Positions 58,958-64,000 of a stretch of DNA of 64,000 nt are shown here, piece by piece. Each line of letters opens with the position of its first letter. The stretch's first letter is position 1. This DNA is from Panacagrimonas sp052389915 (GTDB lineage: Bacteria > Pseudomonadota > Gammaproteobacteria > Nevskiales > Nevskiaceae): positions 62,001-126,000 of the forward strand of contig JBQTHL010000012.1 in NCBI GenBank assembly GCA_052389915.1, written 5' to 3'. The position numbers were made by a program, and so were the translations under genes. The notes beneath the pieces were generated by a model, which was not told where the DNA came from, ran no database searches, and worked only from the letters and a program-made list of their open reading frames with translations.

Positions 58958-60235
58958 TCAGTGCGCGTGTGCCGCGGCGCCAACCCAGGTAACCCCGACG
59001 GGTGCGAAGCCGAGTTCGACATGCCCGACCACCTCCAGTGCTTCAAGGTCGACGACGACAACGGCCTGCTCGGCAGCGTCATTGATGTAAGCCCGATCGT
59101 CCGCAACACTCACCGCGATACGGGGCCCCGTCGCACCCGTGGCGACACTGTTGAGTACCTTCACACTTCCGCGGCGCGAGAAGTCGCCAGCCTCCAGCAC
59201 ATGCAGCGTTCCAGTGTTATCGAGAATCAGCAGGTGTTCGGCATGGCCGTCGAACGTGTGCTGTAGGCGATTCACGGGCGATCCGTCGGATGCCGTCGCG
59301 CCGGCCGACCAGTCGACTTCGGTCGCCGTCTTCGCCGAGGGATCGATGGCATAGAGCGTGCCATCCCCCGCGAAGGCAGCGAAGTCCGCCACATCCGGAT
59401 GCCCAGCCACCTGCGAGATGCGCTCGGGTGTCAGCACCTTGGTATCGACGAACGTTGTGCCCGCCTGCTCGATCACGAGCACGCCGTCCGTGCAGCCGAA
59501 AGCGGAATAGGCGTCGTTTGAAGCCCCACCGTGCAGATTCAGGCACGGCGTCTCAAAGCGCTGCTCCGCATGGTAATGGTCGCCGTGACGTTCATAGAGC
59601 CGGACGGCGGTGCGGGTCGCGCCAGTGGCGAATTCCTCTGCGGTGTAGTCGATCGACAGCACGTAGTCTCCGCGCGCTTCCGCAATGCCATGCACCGGTG
59701 CCGGTAATGACTGCTGCGCCTCCAGCGTTCCCGTTCCCAGGCTCTCGTCGGAGAACACCTGAATCGTGGCGTTGTTTGTACCCTCGCCGTCGTAGAAGAG
59801 CGCCGCCAGTTCTTCGTGCGGGCGATAGTGCGCAGGCTTGGTTCCCGTGAGCACCAAGCTGAGCAGCGACGGCGCTTCGACGTCGATATGATCCTCATGC
59901 GCAAAGATACCGCCGTCGATGAAGTTCACCTGCCCTCCCGCCGCCTGCAGCACGACGGCGTAGCGATTGTCCGGGCTGGAATAGACGGCGCTGGGTTCAT
60001 GGGCAAGCGCCAGGTCGCTGACGACTTCGTTCTCGCTCAAATCGTAGACAACCGCTTTCGAGTTCGCACCATCGGCGCGGCCGACGACTAGACGTCCCTC
60101 AGAACTTTCCTCGTGTTGGTGCCCGTCGCCCTCGCGCAGCGAGTCATCGTCATTGCAGGCGCTCAGGCCCGCAACTGCAAGGGCCAGAACGGATAAGCGC
60201 GTCCATTGCGCTAAGGAAAGCGAAACATTCAGCAT
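58958..60235 (-). CDS. AztD-like zinc metallochaperone lipoprotein
   Basis: This 425-residue exported protein has lipobox-like LSAC at residues 24-27, followed by an acidic/His stretch (DDDSLREGDGHQHEESSEG). The rest is a beta-propeller: repeated blocks such as GRADGANSKAVVYDLSENEV and PSAVYSSPDNRYAVVLQA. HEDHIDVEAPSLLSL carries histidines expected for zinc sites in AztD. AztD delivers periplasmic zinc to an AztC-type ABC transporter. No aztABC genes are present in the window. ATG 60235 has CAGGAG. Confidence 0.82.
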   Translation of the reverse strand: MLNVSLSLAQWTRLSVLALAVAGLSACNDDDSLREGDGHQHEESSEGRLVVGRADGANSKAVVYDLSENEVVSDLALAHEPSAVYSSPDNRYAVVLQAAGGQVNFIDGGIFAHEDHIDVEAPSLLSLVLTGTKPAHYRPHEELAALFYDGEGTNNATIQVFSDESLGTGTLEAQQSLPAPVHGIAEARGDYVLSIDYTAEEFATGATRTAVRLYERHGDHYHAEQRFETPCLNLHGGASNDAYSAFGCTDGVLVIEQAGTTFVDTKVLTPERISQVAGHPDVADFAAFAGDGTLYAIDPSAKTATEVDWSAGATASDGSPVNRLQHTFDGHAEHLLILDNTGTLHVLEAGDFSRRGSVKVLNSVATGATGPRIAVSVADDRAYINDAAEQAVVVVDLEALEVVGHVELGFAPVGVTWVGAAAHAH

Positions 60236-60334
60236 GGCAATCTCCTGATGAGTGGAAGACCGGCCGCGAGCGGACGCCGCGAGCCGGGTGTCGCAGAAAA
60301 AAAGAAGCGCGGAACGATCAGCCCTTGGGGCGCG

Positions 60335-62560
60335 TTATGAGGACGCGCCGCCGAAGTCGAAGCGCATGCCGACGAATATCGATCGGCCCGGCTGAGGCGA
60401 GATGTCCTTGAGGAAGGACGTGCTCAAGCGTTGCTTCTCGTCGAGCAGATTTCGCCCGCGGGCGTACAGCGTGAGATCGGTTCCGCCGGCGCGTAGCGTG
60501 TAACCGAGGTCCGCCGATAACAGGTCATGCCCCGGTGTCTGTGTCTCCAGCGGCGCAGTACGGTCCTGTTCCATCACACGCGTGTAGCCTAGTCCCGCGG
60601 AAACAGGGCCCAGGCCTGCTTCGGCTGCCACGCCCAGACGTACGGGCGTGATGCGCGGCAGGTTCTCGCTACCGGAGGCAAGGCGCGCGCGCACGATGTC
60701 GCCGAAGCCGCGGATGCTCAGCCGATAGGATGCGGTCTGCACGATCTGCAGTCGCGTGGAGATCTCTGCCCCATAGAACTCCGCTTCTCGCTGCCGGAAA
60801 TCCAGCAGCAGCAGTTCGCCATTCGGGTCGAAGTCACCCGATTCGCTCACGCGGTCAGCGACACCGTCCTGACTGAGATTGCCGCTACCGTCGGCATTCA
60901 GCCCGGCATCAACTTCCTGCAGATAGATATAGTCGTTAATGCGATTGTAGAAAGCGCCTAGGTCCCAGCTCCAACGTCCGCCGTCACGGCCCAGACCGAT
61001 ATCGATGCTGTTGGCCGTCTCTGGGTCGAGCGCAAGCGAGCCGCGCTCGAAAGCTGATGTGGCCACGTGTGGGCCATAGGCATACAGCTCTTCGATGGCG
61101 GGGGCACGCTGAGCGTGTTGTGCATTCACGCGCAGGTGCAGATGAGAGCCGAGCAGAAAATTGGCGCCGGTGGACAAGCTATAAGGCGCGAAGTCGCGAT
61201 CCGGAACCGCCGATGGCTGGGGCGTATGTGTAACGCTATCGATGCGCACACCCGCCTCGAAACGGTGCCGGCCGAACTCGCGCCCTTCGATCAGAAAGAC
61301 GCCGATGTCGCGCGTGACCGATGGCGGCACGAAGGCTTCGAGTCCGACCGCCCCGAAGTCGCGGTGCTTAACCTGCACGCCGCCGATCCCTACCCACTGC
61401 GACAGGGGCTGGTGCTGAAGCTGTACGCGGCCTTCGACCTCTTGCACATCGAAGGTCGTACCGACCTCACCTTCGGGTGTGATTTCGCGATGGCGATAGT
61501 CGTTGACACCCACGCGCGCTTCGAGGCTGTCAAAACCACCGAAAGGCTCGCGCAACAGTCCGCGTAGATCGACCCGGGTTTGTTCGAGGTCGATGCGCAC
61601 GCCATCATGGCTCTGTTCGGCTTCATCGTCATGCACCTCGCCTTCTTCGTGCGCGTGCGTGTGCCCTGCAATGCCGTAGTTGCTCTCGAAGCGGGTGACT
61701 GCCGCACCGAGCATGCCGCGGTCGTTTGCCCAAGCGGCGGACGCTCCCAGGTTTTCCGTTTTCAGGCTGCTGTTCTGCAGCACGCCGTAGCGCTCGGGCT
61801 CCTCTTCAGCGTGCTCGTCGCCGTGGTCATGATCGTGGGCGAGGCCGGCCCGCGTGGCGTAGCCTGGAATCGAGAAGTCGTCGGCATCGCGCAAGCTGTA
61901 CTGCACACCAAACTGGAATTCACCTACACCGTAGCGAGCGCGAGCTGCTGTGTTCGTTTCATCGCCGTTATCGCCATAAGAAAAATTTCCACGCATCCGA
62001 AGGCCGGGCGTGACGGTATCCGGCAGACGGTCGTCTACCAGATTGACCACACCGGCCGAAGCCGCACCGCCGTAGATGAGCGTGGCAGGGCCTTTGATGA
62101 CTTCCACCTGGTCTGCACCGAGCGGGTCTACGGTGGCGGCATGATCAGCACTGATGGCAGATGCATCCATCGAGCCGATGCCATTTTCCAGAATCTGCAC
62201 GCGCGGCCCGCCTTGGCCTCGAATGACAGGCCGGCCGACTCCAGGGCCGAAGCTTGCATTGCCAATTCCGGGGCGATTCGCGAGCACGTCGCCAATCGTT
62301 CCATGGCGATTCCGCTCGAGTTCTTCGCCGGTTAGTACGTCCACAGGCTGCACAAGCGCGTCAGCGCTGTGACCGAAAGGGCTCGCCTCTACGACGATGG
62401 TTTCGAGCAGTGTGGGAGCTTCGGTTCGCACTCTTTCGTCCGCAGCCACCACCTGCGGGAAGACGAGCGCAGTCAGCGCCACGGGGCTCCAGACCGCAAA
62501 CAGAGAGACCTGCATTGCCATTTGTGGCGCCGGAGGGCGGCGCCTATGCAGTGATTTCAT
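60335..62560 (-). CDS. ZnuD-like TonB-dependent zinc receptor
   Basis: This 741-residue outer-membrane receptor has a signal sequence and an N-terminal plug (PTLLETIVVEASPF; GTIGDVLANRPGIGNASFGPGVGRPVIRGQGGPRVQILENGIGSMDASAISADHA), then a beta-barrel ending in a C-terminal aromatic strand (FVGMRFDFGGASS). Two long His/Glu/Asp-rich loops (HDHDHGDEHAEEE; HTHAHEEGEVHDDEAEQSHDG) are the hallmark of ZnuD zinc receptors. With the AztD-like protein and the Zur box it forms a high-affinity zinc uptake unit. ATG 62560 has GAGGAT. Confidence 0.9.
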   Translation of the reverse strand: MKSLHRRRPPAPQMAMQVSLFAVWSPVALTALVFPQVVAADERVRTEAPTLLETIVVEASPFGHSADALVQPVDVLTGEELERNRHGTIGDVLANRPGIGNASFGPGVGRPVIRGQGGPRVQILENGIGSMDASAISADHAATVDPLGADQVEVIKGPATLIYGGAASAGVVNLVDDRLPDTVTPGLRMRGNFSYGDNGDETNTAARARYGVGEFQFGVQYSLRDADDFSIPGYATRAGLAHDHDHGDEHAEEEPERYGVLQNSSLKTENLGASAAWANDRGMLGAAVTRFESNYGIAGHTHAHEEGEVHDDEAEQSHDGVRIDLEQTRVDLRGLLREPFGGFDSLEARVGVNDYRHREITPEGEVGTTFDVQEVEGRVQLQHQPLSQWVGIGGVQVKHRDFGAVGLEAFVPPSVTRDIGVFLIEGREFGRHRFEAGVRIDSVTHTPQPSAVPDRDFAPYSLSTGANFLLGSHLHLRVNAQHAQRAPAIEELYAYGPHVATSAFERGSLALDPETANSIDIGLGRDGGRWSWDLGAFYNRINDYIYLQEVDAGLNADGSGNLSQDGVADRVSESGDFDPNGELLLLDFRQREAEFYGAEISTRLQIVQTASYRLSIRGFGDIVRARLASGSENLPRITPVRLGVAAEAGLGPVSAGLGYTRVMEQDRTAPLETQTPGHDLLSADLGYTLRAGGTDLTLYARGRNLLDEKQRLSTSFLKDISPQPGRSIFVGMRFDFGGASS

Positions 62561-62620
62561 TATTGATCCTCAGGCACACAGCAGAAGCCACGCTCGCGCG
62601 CGGCGTTACAAAGCGGTTTG

Positions 62621-62902
62621 CTACAGCGCCTGAGGGGGAGGGCCGCGAATGGAGAGACGCGGCACCGAGACCGCTGCCGTGAGGGCATGCTCTGCCGCAA
62701 TGAAAATCTGTCGGATGCGTTCGAACGCGGCATGCAGGGGTGCTGGCAGCGCCGCGCGGCAGATTTTGTGCAGATGTACACACAGCGCGCACTCCACGTC
62801 GTCGGATGACGTGGAGTGCTCCCCCGCATGCGCAGACGACAGCCACTGTCCGAACAACAGTGGCGCGATAAGCAGGAGTGCTTTGATAAGCGAACGGGCC
62901 AT
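62621..62902 (-). CDS. Small secreted Cys/His protein (DUF2946-like)
   Basis: This 93-residue protein has signal peptide MARSLIKALLLIAPLLFGQWLSSAHA, then a short acidic stretch (GEHSTSSDDVE) and a cysteine/histidine cluster ALCVHLHKIC. The C-terminal RLSIRGPPPQAL resembles the end of DUF2946 proteins that precede TonB receptors for metals. It lies 60 bp upstream of the ZnuD-like gene on the same strand. Its start codon is only 6 bp from the Zur box, leaving no room for a normal leader. Confidence 0.72.
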   Translation of the reverse strand: MARSLIKALLLIAPLLFGQWLSSAHAGEHSTSSDDVECALCVHLHKICRAALPAPLHAAFERIRQIFIAAEHALTAAVSVPRLSIRGPPPQAL

Positions 62903-62908
62903 TGTGAC

Positions 62909-62923
62909 TGTTATAACATAACA
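62909..62923. promoter_or_regulatory. Zur box
   Basis: TGTTATAACATAACA matches the Gram-negative Zur palindrome TGTTATAnTATAACA at 14 of 15 positions. It sits between the minus-strand zinc operon and the plus-strand flavoprotein gene, so Zn-bound Zur could repress both. The motif is seen directly; Zur binding is inferred. Confidence 0.8.
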
Positions 62924-63041
62924 ACAAGTGTTCCCGCCACGAAGAGCCGATCGAATCCCGGTGCTCGATCATCGCGCTTTCTGGCAAGGCTTCACCGGAT
63001 AGCTTCAATCGTCGTATTTGCGTCGCCCGAGGACTTTTCCC

Positions 63042-63947
63042 ATGAATGCTGAAACTGCTCCGGCGCACTTCGATGCCATCGTGATCGGAGGGAGCTACGC
63101 CGGCTTGTCCGCCGCGCCGCAGCTGGCGCGTGCGCGTCGGCGCGTGCTGGTGATCGATGCCGGGTTGCGGCGCAACCGTTTTGCGACGTCTTCACATGGC
63201 TTTCTGGGTCGCGACGGTCATCCGGCCGAGGCCATCGCGGAAGATGGGCGTGCACAGTTGCTCGCCTATCCGTCCGTGCAGTGGCTGGAAGCCACGGCCG
63301 CGCATGCGGAGCCAGTGGGCGACGGCTTTGCCATTGAGGAAGCGTCGGGCCGGCGTTTCAAAGCACGGCGTCTGGTACTGGCAACGGGTGTGACGGATGA
63401 ACTTCCTGATCTGGAAGGGCTTGCGCAGCGGTGGGGAAAGAGCGTCTTCCATTGCCCGTACTGCCACGGCTACGAGTTGGACGAGGGGCATATCGGTGTG
63501 CTGGCTGTAGGCTCTGTCTCGCTGCACCACGCACTAATGCTGCCGGACTGGGGCAGGGTCACCTTCTTCACCAACGATGCTTTCGTGCCCGATGAGGCAC
63601 AGCGCTCGGCGCTGCAGGCGCGCGGCGTGACAATAGAACCCGTGCGTGCCGCCCGCATGATCGAGACAGCGACCATCGAATTGATCGACGGACGACACGT
63701 TGATCTGGCCGGCTTGTTCGTCGCAAGCCGTACCCGCATGGCCAGCCCCATCGCTGAACGTCTGGGATGCGCATTCGAGGAAGGGCCGTTGGGATCGTAC
63801 ATCCGTACAGACGACGTTAAAGCGACCTCGATTCCAGGCGTATTTGCATGTGGGGACGCGGCCCGCATGGCGAGCAGTGTTGCGTTCGCGGTAGGTGACG
63901 GCATGCAGGCCGGCACGGCTGCGCATCGGTCGCTGATCTTTCCATGA
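63042..63947 (+). CDS. Thioredoxin-reductase-like NAD(P)/FAD-dependent oxidoreductase
   Basis: This 301-residue protein has an N-terminal FAD fingerprint DAIVIGGSYAGLSAA (8-22), an ATGVTDELPDL segment, the redox pair CPYC within FHCPYCHGYEL (about 140-150) and a C-terminal FAD motif GVFACGDAARM. It is a class II thioredoxin-reductase-like flavoprotein; partners of such orphan enzymes are not known. ATG 63042 has GAGGAC at 8 bp. The gene is divergent from the zinc operon and shares its Zur-box gap. Confidence 0.88.
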   Translation: MNAETAPAHFDAIVIGGSYAGLSAAPQLARARRRVLVIDAGLRRNRFATSSHGFLGRDGHPAEAIAEDGRAQLLAYPSVQWLEATAAHAEPVGDGFAIEEASGRRFKARRLVLATGVTDELPDLEGLAQRWGKSVFHCPYCHGYELDEGHIGVLAVGSVSLHHALMLPDWGRVTFFTNDAFVPDEAQRSALQARGVTIEPVRAARMIETATIELIDGRHVDLAGLFVASRTRMASPIAERLGCAFEEGPLGSYIRTDDVKATSIPGVFACGDAARMASSVAFAVGDGMQAGTAAHRSLIFP

Positions 63948-64000
63948 TGTCGTGCCGACTTGCCGGGTTCACCGACGCCAAGCCGTGATGAGCATCCGCT

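Noticed and set aside
1..64000. CRISPR array, tRNA, rRNA or insertion sequence
   Set aside because: No regularly spaced repeats, no tRNA-like cloverleaf or CCA end, and no transposase with flanking inverted repeats were seen. The repeats present are dispersed structured elements.

Overview
The window is GC-rich DNA from a proteobacterium, most likely a gammaproteobacterium such as a Xanthomonadaceae member. That guess rests on codon usage and on the Zur/ZnuD/LysR content; no tRNA, rRNA or ribosomal gene pins the species. About 50 kb (roughly 6.9 to 56.9 kb) is the backbone of an integrative and conjugative element (ICE) of the ICEclc / pKLC102 / PFGI-1 type. It carries a MobH relaxase, the GI-type (MPF_G) mating-pair genes known as the TIGR0374x-0376x 'integrating conjugative element' families, a TraD coupling protein, TopB, SSB, and a ParA/ParB/AlpA stability module. 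Nearly all backbone genes lie on the minus strand, with 4-bp stop/start overlaps.

Layout. (1) 0-6.9 kb is an accessory, defence-like zone: two unknown genes, a RelE/XRE toxin-antitoxin pair that forms an operon with an Mrr-like nuclease gene, a tyrosine integrase, a TIR-domain gene, and a nuclease gene whose upstream partner is frameshifted. (2) 6.9-35.3 kb holds the relaxase and transfer genes. They are interrupted by an Xre/RES toxin-antitoxin pair (9.1-10.4 kb), a PAPS-reductase-like PP-loop gene (14.1-15.0 kb) and a plus-strand Gabija-type gajAB defence pair (26.0-29.6 kb) between the RAQPRD and TIGR03747 genes. (3) 35.4-36.4 kb is a small insert with a membrane-protein gene. (4) 36.5-46.4 kb is a train of accessory ICE genes (helicase, methyltransferase, DUF3275, DUF3577, DUF3085, DUF5983 and others). 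Almost every one of these is preceded by a bulged hairpin in its leader, and three transcription units, plus radC at 17 kb, are also headed by a longer repeated element with covarying stems. (5) 47.2-56.9 kb is the DNA maintenance block: topB, ssb, DUF3158, TIGR03761, an STY4528-type replication gene with internal iteron-like repeats, DUF2857, parB, a HicA-like gene, parA, alpA. (6) 57.3-63.9 kb is a metal module: a LysR regulator, a DUF411 metal-binding protein, an AztD-like zinc chaperone, a ZnuD-like TonB receptor with His-rich loops, a small secreted Cys/His protein and a divergent thioredoxin-reductase-like flavoprotein. A good Zur box lies between the last two.

How it works together. 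TraI (MobH) would nick oriT, and a repeat-rich gap beside traI is a candidate for it. TraD and the VirB4-like ATPase drive DNA through the MPF_G channel. TopB, SSB, the STY4528 protein and ParAB would maintain the excised form. The integrase would catalyse excision and integration, but no attachment site could be recognised. Cargo adds phage defence (Gabija, the TIR/nuclease module, toxin-antitoxins) and probably zinc acquisition. Whether the metal module lies inside the ICE or in flanking chromosome cannot be decided here.

The most unusual signals are the repeated structured RNA-like elements (four long ones and about a dozen short leader hairpins), the missing canonical start codon of gajA, and several unreported-looking palindromic operators.
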